Notes under the pieces: generated by a model
Database searches by the model: none
What the model was told of the DNA's origin: nothing
Seen by the model: the letters and a program-made list of their open reading frames with translations, nothing else
Shown here: positions 1 through 5,651 of the stretch, piece after piece
Position numbering within the stretch: the stretch's first letter is position 1
How the letters are laid out: each line of letters starts with the position of its first letter
Source: an uncultured Verrucomicrobiota bacterium
GTDB taxonomy: Bacteria > Verrucomicrobiota > Verrucomicrobiae > Opitutales > Opitutaceae
Assembly: GCA_946481225.1 (NCBI GenBank)
Contig: CAMLNJ010000131.1
Span: 1 to 7,550, forward strand
Reading direction: 5' to 3'
Length of the DNA: 7,550 nt
Position numbers and translations under genes: made by a program

Positions 1-1221
1 TTCGATTCCCATGTTGTTGGCCATTCCTCGGAACCGGCCAACGCGGCGAGCACGGGGGAGGCCACCGACCACACCGCCAAACTCGCTGGCTCGGCGGCCT
101 CGGCCGCCTCGGTGGCCGCCCTCCTCGCCGACTCCGCCTCCCCCGAGATAGCCGGCCGCGCCGCCGCCATCACCGGCCGTATCCTCGTCGTCGACGACCA
201 TCCCTCCAACCGCGAGCTCCTCGCTCGGCAGCTCACCCGGCAAGGCCACTCCGTCTCCACCGCCCCCGACGGCCGCGCCGCCCTCGACCTCCTCCGCGCC
301 ACCCCCTTCGACCTCGTTCTCCTCGACCAGCTGATGCCCGTCCTCGACGGGTTCTCCACTCTCGTCGAACTCAAGCGCGACCCCGCCCTCCGCGACCTCC
401 CCGTCATCATGATCTCCGCCCTCGACGAGATCGCCGCCGTGGTGCGCTGCATCGAGCACGGCGCCGAGGACTTTCTCCCAAAACCCTTCAACCCCACCCT
501 CCTCCGCGCCCGCATCGGCGCCGGTCTGCAAAAGAAACGCTTCCGCGACCGCGAACGACCCGACCTCGCCGAGATCGAGACCGAGCGCGCCAAATCCGAC
601 CGGCTCCTCCTCAACGTCCTCCCCTCCCCCGTCTCCGAACGCCTCAAGCGCGGCGAGGAACCCATCGTCGACAGCATCCCCGCCGCCACCGTCCTCTTCG
701 CCGACATCGTCGGCTTCACCCGCACCGCCGCCATCCTCCCCGCCACCGAGGTGGTCGCCCGGCTCAACGACCTTTTCAGCGAATTCGACCGCGCCGCCGC
801 TTTCCTCGGCCTCGAGAAAATTAAAACCATCGGGGACGCCTACATGGCCGCCGCCGGAGTCCCCCTCCCCGACCCCGCCCACGCCACCCACTGCGCCGAC
901 CTCGCCCTCGCCATGCTCGAGCTGGTGGCCGCATTCAACACCCGCCACGACCTCGGCTGGCAGATCCGCGTCGGCATCCACAGCGGCCCCCTCGTCGCCG
1001 GCATCATCGGCACGCAAAAATTCGCCTACGACGTCTGGGGCGACACCGTGAACATCGCCAGCCGCCTTGAATCCCACGGCGTCCCCGGCGAGATTCGCAT
1101 CTCCGACGCAACCCGCGAACTCATCGCCTCCGAGTTCGAGCTCATCCCCTGCGGCCAACTCGAGTTGAAAAACCGCGGCGCCTTGCCCGCCCACCGCCTC
1201 GTCCGCCGCCTCCGCGTGTAG
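1..1221 (+). CDS. Response regulator-adenylate cyclase fusion (REC-class III cyclase), 5' end outside window
   Basis: Makes cAMP from ATP in the cytoplasm under the control of a phosphorylatable receiver domain. The frame is open to base 1 with high GC at third positions, so the protein probably starts upstream. The first possible start in the window is GTG at 112, and residues are numbered from it. An Ala/Ser/Thr-rich stretch before residue 22 looks like an interdomain linker. The receiver spans about 22-140, with acidic pair D28/D29, phospho-acceptor D72, S102 and K124 (FLPKPF). A cyclase-transducer-like helix (LLLNVLPSPVSERLK, 165-179) leads into the cyclase domain, 190-369. Metal-binding D198 (FADIVGFT) and D242 (KTIGDAYM) are present. 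K238 and D307 (YDVWGDTVN) are the ATP-selecting pair, where guanylate cyclases have Glu and Cys. N314 and R318 (NIASRLE) are the transition-state residues. All expected catalytic residues are therefore present. The cognate kinase is not in view and may be fused upstream. The TAG stop overlaps a REP-like GTAG palindrome. Confidence 0.9.
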   Translation, partial: FDSHVVGHSSEPANAASTGEATDHTAKLAGSAASAASVAALLADSASPEIAGRAAAITGRILVVDDHPSNRELLARQLTRQGHSVSTAPDGRAALDLLRATPFDLVLLDQLMPVLDGFSTLVELKRDPALRDLPVIMISALDEIAAVVRCIEHGAEDFLPKPFNPTLLRARIGAGLQKKRFRDRERPDLAEIETERAKSDRLLLNVLPSPVSERLKRGEEPIVDSIPAATVLFADIVGFTRTAAILPATEVVARLNDLFSEFDRAAAFLGLEKIKTIGDAYMAAAGVPLPDPAHATHCADLALAMLELVAAFNTRHDLGWQIRVGIHSGPLVAGIIGTQKFAYDVWGDTVNIASRLESHGVPGEIRISDATRELIASEFELIPCGQLELKNRGALPAHRLVRRLRV

Positions 1222-1240
1222 GCCCGACCGCTGGTCGGGC
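1218..1240 (+). repeat. REP-like GTAG-headed palindrome / possible terminator hairpin
   Basis: GTAG at 1218-1221 is followed directly by GCCCGACC (1222-1229), loop GCT, and GGTCGGGC (1233-1240), a perfect 8-bp stem. The last three bases of GTAG are the stop codon of the cyclase gene. A GTAG header on a short GC-rich stem is the known format of REP/SMAG elements linked to RAYT transposases. No T-run follows, so a classic intrinsic terminator is less likely. Whether it is repeated across the genome cannot be seen here. Confidence 0.5.
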
Positions 1241-1272
1241 GGCTCGGATGGAACACGAGATGGTCGCCCCGG

Positions 1273-1306
1273 CGGCGAGGCCGCTCGCTCGCGCACGCCC
1301 TCGCCG
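1273..1306. repeat. 8-bp inverted repeat in GC-rich intergenic DNA
   Basis: CGGCGAGG (1273-1280) pairs perfectly with CCTCGCCG (1299-1306) across an 18-nt loop. It lies about 30 bp beyond the GTAG palindrome and could be a second arm of a compound REP-like element. In DNA this rich in G and C, an 8-bp match can easily be chance. The rest of 1241-1360 shows no gene I can support. Confidence 0.25.
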
Positions 1307-1361
1307 ACCGACCCCGCCGTCTTCGGGCCGGACTCCGCCCCCCCGGCGCCCCGTCATCCCG

Positions 1362-1407
1362 GCTATTTTTTCGTCAATTCTAACGGGCTGAATGTAAAAA
1401 AGACTGA
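1362..1407 (+). promoter_or_regulatory. AT-rich island, possible promoter of the PAS gene
   Basis: This is the only AT-rich stretch in the 250-bp gap, with a T6 run (1366-1371) and an A6 run (1396-1401), about 70 nt before the PAS start codon. No good -35/-10 pair stands out. TAAAAA at 1395-1400 is a weak -10 candidate. It is called from composition and position only. Confidence 0.25.
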
Positions 1408-1471
1408 CCCCGGCGGCACCTGCGCGCAGGCTCAACGGTCAAGCACGGCTACCCCCAACCCCCGACGTGCC

Positions 1472-1918
1472 ATGAAAACGCCTCGCTCCCTCGCGCCGGT
1501 CGTGGAACAGCTATCGGACGCGATAATTCTCACGGACCTTCAAGGCCGCGTGACTTGGCTCAACCCCGCCTTCACCCGCCTCTCCGGTTACACCCTCGAC
1601 GACCTCGTCGGCCAAAAACCCGGCCCGATCCTCCAAGGTCCCGACACCGACCCCGAGGCCGCCGCCCTCCTCCACGATGCGATCCGCCTGCGCCGGGCCG
1701 TGTTCGTCGAATTGCTCAACTACCGCAAAGACGGCGAACCCTACATGGTTTCGATCTCGCTCAGCCCCCTGCGCAATCGCGTCGGCCGGGCCACCGGCTT
1801 CATGGCCGTCGAGCGAGAAACCTCCGCCGTCCAGCGCGAACTCCGCCGCCTCGAAAACGAGGTCGCCCAGCTATACGGCATCCTCTGCCACGTCGGCACC
1901 GCCCCCCAGGCCGCGTAA
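1472..1918 (+). CDS. Small stand-alone PAS-domain protein, LOV-like but without the photoactive cysteine
   Basis: A 148-residue soluble protein that is essentially one PAS domain (about 10-118) plus a short helical, coiled-coil-like tail (118-138). There is no output domain, signal peptide or membrane segment. Visible PAS landmarks are AIILTD (17-22), VTWLNPAFTRLSGY (27-40), the GPILQGPDTD segment (51-60), then AIRLRRAVFVELLNYRKDGE and the final strand around GFMAVERETS. The 51-60 segment and the downstream N-Y-x-K-x-G pattern match LOV domains and their close PAS relatives. Where LOV proteins have Cys before R-F-L-Q-G, this protein has Gly51, so flavin-adduct photochemistry is not expected. 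It could bind another cofactor or ligand, or act as a dimerising adaptor for a separate kinase or cyclase. The ATG at 1472 has no Shine-Dalgarno sequence. The next gene is convergent, so it is probably transcribed alone. Confidence 0.8.
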   Translation: MKTPRSLAPVVEQLSDAIILTDLQGRVTWLNPAFTRLSGYTLDDLVGQKPGPILQGPDTDPEAAALLHDAIRLRRAVFVELLNYRKDGEPYMVSISLSPLRNRVGRATGFMAVERETSAVQRELRRLENEVAQLYGILCHVGTAPQAA

Positions 1919-1956
1919 AAGCGCCCCCGTTTACCCGTCAGGCCTCCCTTCGATAC

Positions 1957-1978
1957 CCGCCGTCATCCAAGACGGCGG
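1957..1978. terminator. Hairpin between convergent genes, possible bidirectional terminator
   Basis: CCGCCGTC (1957-1964), loop ATCCAA, GACGGCGG (1971-1978) form a perfect 8-bp stem. It sits in the 94-bp gap between the PAS gene and the oppositely oriented Nudix gene, where a terminator serving both is expected. Neither side has a T-run, so termination efficiency is uncertain. Confidence 0.5.
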
Positions 1979-2012
1979 ACCAAAACCGAAACAAGCCGCC
2001 CCGCCCCGCGGC

Positions 2013-2549
2013 CTACCACGTCAGCCGCGCCCAGATGTGCCGAAATGCCCCGGCGAAATCCCGCGGCCGCTCACGCATCACCGCATCCAGCTCCGCGCGC
2101 CCATACCACGCGCCATCCATGATCTCCGCCGGATGCAACACGAAGGGCCCCTCGTGCCGCACGCGATACACCCACAAAAATTCCATCCCCGTCTCCCGGC
2201 ACGCCTCCAGCCGCAGCCAGCGCTCCAGCGCCCCCGGCTCCACGTTCACTCCGATCTCCTCCTGCAACTCGCGCAACGCCGCCGCGTCGTAGTCCTCCCC
2301 CGCGTCGAGGTGCCCCGAACACGAGGCGCACCACTTGCCCGGCGCCGAATCCTTCAGCATCGAGCGACGCTGCAAAAACACCCGGCCCGCCCCGTCCAGA
2401 CAGAGCACATGCACCGCGCGATGCAGCAGCCTCTGCGCATGCACGTCGGCGCGACGCGCGCGTCCGACCACGCGATCCTGTTCGTCCACAACATCGAACA
2501 ACTCGTCCGCGCTCTGCGCCTGCCCGTCGGCCTTTACTTTCAAATCCAT
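2013..2549 (-). CDS. Nudix hydrolase, YfcD / IPP-isomerase-like type
   Basis: A 178-residue cytoplasmic Nudix protein, predicted to hydrolyse a nucleoside or other diphosphate-linked substrate with Mg2+. The Nudix box is complete at residues 79-101: GHLDAGE, seven residues, then RELQEEIGV, matching G-x5-E-x7-R-E-U-x-E-E-x-G-U. The N-terminal part (FDVVDEQDRVVGRARRADVH, then LHRAVHVLCLD and VFLQRRS) resembles the YfcD and type 1 isopentenyl-diphosphate isomerase-like branch. The substrate cannot be named. The frame is open to an ATG at 2594, but the ATG at 2549 is preferred because a strong GAAGGGGG lies just before it, and the extra 15 residues do not look like the family. It is divergent from the next gene, with 38 bp between starts. 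It ends in TAG, again within a GTAG on the minus strand (2016-2013). Confidence 0.88.
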   Translation of the reverse strand: MDLKVKADGQAQSADELFDVVDEQDRVVGRARRADVHAQRLLHRAVHVLCLDGAGRVFLQRRSMLKDSAPGKWCASCSGHLDAGEDYDAAALRELQEEIGVNVEPGALERWLRLEACRETGMEFLWVYRVRHEGPFVLHPAEIMDGAWYGRAELDAVMRERPRDFAGAFRHIWARLTW

Positions 2550-2554
2550 GTATG

Positions 2555-2562
2555 CCCCCTTC
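2555..2562 (-). promoter_or_regulatory. Shine-Dalgarno site of the Nudix gene
   Basis: The minus strand reads GAAGGGGG, 5 nt before the ATG at 2549. It decides the start over the upstream in-frame ATG at 2594. It is the only convincing Shine-Dalgarno sequence before any gene in the window. Confidence 0.65.
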
Positions 2563-2587
2563 GTGGGCCCTTCACCGCCCGCACGCC

Positions 2588-3064
2588 ATGCCAAAGATCG
2601 ACGTTAACGCAGTTGCCGAAATTTTAAAACGCAACGACCTCGACCCAGCTCTCCTCCGCCAGATCATGGAAGAGCTCAACCTGGCCGTGCAGCCCGAGGT
2701 CGACGAAGAAAAGCCGCCCGCGGTCAAAAAACAGTTCTCCATCCTGATCTCCGACCCCGACGGCAAACTGCCCTCCGGCGAGTTCACCGGCTGGGTCCTG
2801 CAGATCCCCGAAGACGCCTCCGTCACCAGCGGCCCCGAGCGCATCCACAAGGCCGCCTACGATTTCAACACCACCAAGAAGGGGCGCATGATGCCGGCCA
2901 AGACCATGGCCGACGCCATCGAAAACATCCCCGCGAAGCACTTCAAGGAGCAGCAGGTCTGGGTGAAGACCAAGGCGCCCGTCTTCATGGTCACCACGGA
3001 CAACGAGATCCCGATGGAGAAGTCCGACAAGAAGAGCAGCCGCGGCAAACTCCAGGACGCCTGA
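2588..3064 (+). CDS. Hypothetical protein of unknown function
   Basis: A 158-residue soluble protein that I do not recognise. It has a helical N-terminus (about 3-31, with AVAEILKRNDLDPALLRQIMEEL), an acidic/Pro hinge (35-45), and a domain from about 47 to 143 that alternates beta-like segments (FSILISD, TGWVLQIP, QVWVKTKAPVFMVTTD) with a basic stretch rich in Lys (TTKKGRMMPAKTM). The C-terminus is charged (KSDKKSSRGK). There is no signal peptide or membrane segment. The ATG at 2588 is chosen over one at 2552, because 2552 falls within the divergent Nudix gene's leader and adds a Trp/His/Pro-rich segment unlike the rest. Codon third positions support coding. A hairpin follows the TGA at once. 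The divergent pairing with a Nudix gene does not define a role. The mixed basic and beta character would allow nucleic-acid binding, but that is speculation. Confidence 0.75.
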   Translation: MPKIDVNAVAEILKRNDLDPALLRQIMEELNLAVQPEVDEEKPPAVKKQFSILISDPDGKLPSGEFTGWVLQIPEDASVTSGPERIHKAAYDFNTTKKGRMMPAKTMADAIENIPAKHFKEQQVWVKTKAPVFMVTTDNEIPMEKSDKKSSRGKLQDA

Positions 3065-3083
3065 GCCCGCCCCTTGGGCGGGC
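3065..3083 (+). terminator. Hairpin immediately after the stop codon
   Basis: GCCCGCCC (3065-3072), loop CTT, GGGCGGGC (3076-3083) form a perfect 8-bp all-GC stem beginning on the base after TGA. Its geometry (8-bp stem, 3-nt loop, directly abutting the stop) matches the hairpin after the cyclase gene. It lacks a GTAG header and a T-run. Confidence 0.5.
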
Positions 3084-3104
3084 GACGTCGCGCGCCCCGC
3101 CGCC

Positions 3105-3125
3105 AATGTTCGTATCACGAACATT
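3105..3125. repeat. Perfect 9-bp inverted repeat (operator-like or hairpin)
   Basis: AATGTTCGT (3105-3113), spacer ATC, ACGAACATT (3117-3125) form a perfect palindrome. It stands out because it is AT-rich in a region that is otherwise almost all G and C, so chance is less likely than for the GC stems. It could be a binding site for a dimeric regulator or a hairpin. It is about 300 bp before the kinase gene and 40 bp after the preceding stop, which fits neither role especially well. Confidence 0.45.
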
Positions 3126-3134
3126 CGCCCAAGT

Positions 3135-3158
3135 GTAGCCGCGCCCGTGTCGGGCGCG
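3135..3158 (+). repeat. Second REP-like GTAG-headed palindrome
   Basis: GTAG (3135-3138), one C, then CGCGCCCG (3140-3147), loop TGT, CGGGCGCG (3151-3158) form a perfect 8-bp stem with a 3-nt loop. The format matches 1218-1240, including the preceding GT (GTGTAG in both). Two such elements within 2 kb support a repeat family. Confidence 0.5.
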
Positions 3159-3190
3159 TGCGAGGTCTCTCACGATCCGATCCGCACGCG
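3155..3190. repeat. Inverted repeat overlapping the GTAG palindrome
   Basis: CGCGTGCG (3155-3162) pairs perfectly with CGCACGCG (3183-3190) across a 20-nt loop. Its left arm shares 3155-3158 with the right arm of the preceding stem, so the two stems cannot form together. It could be the second half of a compound REP-like unit, or chance. Confidence 0.3.
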
Positions 3191-3195
3191 AAAAG

Positions 3196-3226
3196 CCCCC
3201 CCCCCCCCCCCCCCGCCCCCCCCCCC
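3196..3226. other. Poly-C tract (C19-G-C11), possibly a sequencing or assembly error
   Basis: A run of 19 C, one G, then 11 C, following AAAAG. Runs this long are rare in bacterial chromosomes and resemble the homopolymers at the end of the window. The true length and even the continuity of sequence across it are doubtful. If it is real, it would be prone to slippage. Confidence 0.6.
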
Positions 3227-3252
3227 TGGCGCACCCCCACCGCCACCCCCCC

Positions 3253-3267
3253 CCGCGAAAATCGCGG
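3253..3267. repeat. Small 6-bp hairpin
   Basis: CCGCGA (3253-3258), loop AAA, TCGCGG (3262-3267) pair perfectly. It is short and of unknown role, just downstream of the C-rich tract. Confidence 0.3.
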
Positions 3268-3354
3268 CTCGTCAGATCATCCGCCCCGCCGTCCCGTCGT
3301 ATCCGGACAACTAATACATTTTTTCATGCCAGCGGCCCGTCTCTTCCTTCATCG

Positions 3355-3383
3355 TTCCGAGGAAAAACCTTCATCCAGATAAT
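3355..3383 (+). promoter_or_regulatory. Candidate sigma-70-type promoter of the kinase operon
   Basis: TTCCGA (3355-3360, 3 of 6 to the -35 consensus) and GATAAT (3378-3383, 5 of 6 to the -10 consensus) are separated by 17 bp. Transcription would start near 3390, giving a leader of about 40 nt that contains the hairpin at 3406-3428. The -35 is weak, so this remains a candidate. Confidence 0.4.
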
Positions 3384-3405
3384 CGGCAAACGAGCCCGCG
3401 CTGGC

Positions 3406-3428
3406 ACCGGCGTTGCAAAGACGCCGGT
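3406..3428 (+). promoter_or_regulatory. Leader hairpin ending 3 nt before the kinase start codon
   Basis: ACCGGCGT (3406-3413), loop TGCAAAG, ACGCCGGT (3421-3428) form a perfect 8-bp stem, and ATG begins at 3432. A stable hairpin this close to the start would be expected to limit ribosome access, so it could gate translation of the operon's first gene. No Shine-Dalgarno sequence is present. The function is inferred from position only. Confidence 0.4.
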
Positions 3429-3431
3429 CGC

Positions 3432-5651
3432 ATGTCCACCAACGCCTCGCCCGCCATCACAACGCCGGCCGGCGCCGCCGCCCCACGGCCCCGCCGCCTC
3501 CTCCCGATCCTCGTCTACGCGCTCCTCGCGATAGTCGTCATAGGCTCCGCCTTCGGGATCGCGCGCTTCACCCGCCGCCTCGAAGCCGCCACCACGGAGA
3601 ACAACAAGCGCATCAATCTCGCCGGCCGCCAGCGCGCCCTCAGCCAGCGCATGACCAAGGCCCTCCTCGCCTACGAGCGCGACCTGCGCGCCGGTGCCGA
3701 TCCCGCCGCGGCCCTCGGCGAATTGAAGAAGATCTCCGGCCTCTTCCACGTCGTGCTCCGCGGATTCGAGACCGGCGGCGTCGTCCCCGGCGCCGACGGA
3801 CAGGATTTCGCCATGCCCGCCGCCGCCGACGCCGAGGAACAGCGCGTGATCCGCGGCGCCCTCGAACTCTGGCTGCCGCTCCAGGACCGCCTCTCCGAAA
3901 TCATCCAGGGCCGCGCCACCCCCGAGACCGTCGCCACCACCGTCGACTCCTTCCGCGCCCGCAACGTCGCGATCTTCGACTTCATGAACGAACTCACCAA
4001 CCGCACCGAGTTCACCGCCCGCGCCCAGATCGCCGCCGCCGCCAACCCCCGCACCGCCCTCATCGCCGTCGCCGTCCTCGCGATCTTCCTCATCCCCGGC
4101 TTCTACCTCGCCGAGCGCGCCCGCCGCGCCCGCCTCCGCTCCGAAAGCGCGCTGCATCAGCTGGAATCCGCCCACGGCGCGCTCTCCGCCCAGAGCTCCG
4201 CCCTCTCCTCCGCCAAGGCCGAGACCGACCGCATCATGGAAACCGTGCAGGAAGGCCTCCTCCTCATCGATGCCAACGGCATCATCGGCGAATACCACTC
4301 GCGCGAACTCCTCGCCATCTTCCGCCAGGAGCAGCTCGCCGGCCTCAGCCTCCTCAACATCCTCCAGCGCCTCCTGCCGGAGAGGATGTATGGCGCCACC
4401 AAGGACTACATCACCCTCCTCTTCGACGCCTCCCGCCGCGAAAAAACCGTCCTCGGCGTAAACCCCCTCACCGACATCGAGGTCAGCTTCCCCAACCCCT
4501 CCGGCGGCTTCATCCATCGCTACCTCGGCTTCAGCTTCCGCCGCATCATGGAGGGCGACCGCGTCGCCCGCGTCTTCGTCGCCGTCCGCGACGTCACCCT
4601 CCAGGTCGAGCTCGAAAAGAAACTCCGCGACGCCGAGCGCAACAAGGAGCGCCAGCTCGATATCCTCCTCGGCATCGTCCACATCCCGCCCGCCGACCTC
4701 GAATCCTTCACGCAGCTCGTCGAGACCGAGCTCGACACCATCAACCGCACCCTCCGCGCCGAGGACTTCGCCGCCTCCGGCGACAAGGTCGAGGTTCTCC
4801 GCGAGCGCCTCCGCTCCGTCTTCCGTTCCGTCCACAACATGAAGGGCAACGCCGCCCTCCTCAAACTCGCCTACTTCCAAAAGACCGCCGAGGTCTTCGA
4901 GACCCGCCTCTCCGCCCTTCTCGACCGCCCCACCCTCAACGGCGACGACTTCCTCTCCGTCGTCGTCTCCCAGGCCGGCCTCCGCGCCGACCTCGGCGAC
5001 CTCCAGGACCTCCGCGGCAAGCTCACCGGCCTGCGCACCTCCGCCCCGGTCCCCGGCGCCCCTTCCGGCCCCGTCGCCTCCCCCCTCGCCTCCGGCCTCC
5101 GCGAACTCGTCGAGACCGCCGCCCGCGACCTCGACAAATCCACCACCGTCCAGATCGACGAATTCGCCCTCCACACCGTCGCCGCCGGCCGGGCCGACCT
5201 CGTGCGCGACGTCCTCATCCAGCTCGCCCGCAACTCCCTCGCCCACTCCGTCGAGCCCCCCGCCGCCCGTGTCGCCGCCGGCAAGCCCCCCGCCGCCACG
5301 CTCTCCATCCGCGGCCTCCCCCCCTCCGCCGACGGATTCATCGGGCTCGCCTTCCGCGACGACGGACGCGGCCTCGATCTCGAGGCCATCCGCACCCGCG
5401 CCGAAGCCACCGGCATCCTCGCCCCCGGCGCCGACGCCGACCACGAGGACCTCGCCCGCTGCATCTTCACGCCCGGCTTCTCCACCGCCTCCAGCGCCGG
5501 CGCCCACGCCGGCCGAGGCATGGGCATGGACATCATCAAGACCAAGGTCGTGGACGAGGCCGGCGGCGCCCTCGAGCTCCACAGCACGCCCGGCCGCTAC
5601 TGCGAGTTCCGCCTCTACTTCCCCGCCACCGTTCCCGCATCCCGCGCATGA
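3432..5651 (+). CDS. Membrane CheA-like sensor kinase: PilJ-type sensor, PAS-like, HPt and CheA-type ATPase, no CheW-like domain
   Basis: A 739-residue inner-membrane kinase. TM1 is about 22-44. A periplasmic PilJ/NarX-like four-helix domain spans about 52-200 and opens with the signature INLAGRQRALSQRM (61-74). TM2 is about 207-226. A short coiled coil (230-262), a PAS-like domain (about 264-390) and a linking helix follow. An HPt domain (about 415-515) carries H468 in SVHNMKGNA, the H-x-x-K-G phospho-site seen in CheA P1. After a Pro/Ala linker (537-553) comes a CheA P4-type ATPase (about 555-732): N-box with R600, N601 and H605; EPPAARVAAGKPP; DDGRGLDLEAI (643-653); PGFST (681-685); GRGMGMD (694-700). 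The protein stops right after P4, with no P5 domain to bind CheW. Receptor and kinase are thus one chain. Two N-box residues that I recall as His and Asp in CheA are Gln597 and Ala604. It overlaps the next gene by 4 bp. It is also a plausible hybrid kinase outside motility control. Confidence 0.88.
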   Translation: MSTNASPAITTPAGAAAPRPRRLLPILVYALLAIVVIGSAFGIARFTRRLEAATTENNKRINLAGRQRALSQRMTKALLAYERDLRAGADPAAALGELKKISGLFHVVLRGFETGGVVPGADGQDFAMPAAADAEEQRVIRGALELWLPLQDRLSEIIQGRATPETVATTVDSFRARNVAIFDFMNELTNRTEFTARAQIAAAANPRTALIAVAVLAIFLIPGFYLAERARRARLRSESALHQLESAHGALSAQSSALSSAKAETDRIMETVQEGLLLIDANGIIGEYHSRELLAIFRQEQLAGLSLLNILQRLLPERMYGATKDYITLLFDASRREKTVLGVNPLTDIEVSFPNPSGGFIHRYLGFSFRRIMEGDRVARVFVAVRDVTLQVELEKKLRDAERNKERQLDILLGIVHIPPADLESFTQLVETELDTINRTLRAEDFAASGDKVEVLRERLRSVFRSVHNMKGNAALLKLAYFQKTAEVFETRLSALLDRPTLNGDDFLSVVVSQAGLRADLGDLQDLRGKLTGLRTSAPVPGAPSGPVASPLASGLRELVETAARDLDKSTTVQIDEFALHTVAAGRADLVRDVLIQLARNSLAHSVEPPAARVAAGKPPAATLSIRGLPPSADGFIGLAFRDDGRGLDLEAIRTRAEATGILAPGADADHEDLARCIFTPGFSTASSAGAHAGRGMGMDIIKTKVVDEAGGALELHSTPGRYCEFRLYFPATVPASRA

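Larger units (their letters stand above)
3065..3431. other. 367-bp non-coding region between the hypothetical gene and the kinase operon
   Basis: I see no gene here that I can support. From left to right it holds the stop-abutting hairpin, a 9-bp AT-rich inverted repeat, a GTAG-headed palindrome, an overlapping second stem, a C19-G-C11 tract, a small hairpin (3253-3267), an AT-rich stretch (3310-3325), a candidate promoter and a hairpin just before the kinase start. Each is listed separately. Confidence 0.7.

Noticed and set aside
1142..1435. A 97-codon minus-strand frame covering the gap after the cyclase gene.
   Set aside because: Its translation is Arg/Gly/Ala low-complexity, with half of it opposite the cyclase gene. 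It shows no domain or start signal.
1472..1918. A photoactive LOV blue-light receptor.
   Set aside because: The conserved cysteine of the G-x-N-C-R-F-L-Q motif is Gly, so the adduct cannot form.
3105..3125. A LexA (SOS) box reading of the AT-rich palindrome.
   Set aside because: The half-sites TGTTC and GAACA are separated by 7 nt. The Verrucomicrobia LexA motif as I recall it has a 4-nt spacer, and no SOS gene lies next to it.
3065..3270. A CRISPR-like or tandem-repeat array, suggested by several hairpins in a row.
   Set aside because: The stems differ in sequence and spacing, and no direct repeat of useful length recurs.
3384..3431. A complete c-di-GMP-I (GEMM) riboswitch before the kinase.
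   Set aside because: Only GCAAAC- and GCAAAG-like pieces are present. The second helix, its receptor and the expected spacing are missing, and the start codon follows too soon.
3324..5582. A 752-codon open frame on the minus strand, longer than the sense kinase gene it overlaps.
   Set aside because: Its translation is almost only Gly, Glu, Ala, Val and Asp in low-complexity runs, as expected opposite GCC/CTC/GTC-rich codons. The plus-strand frame has clear kinase motifs.
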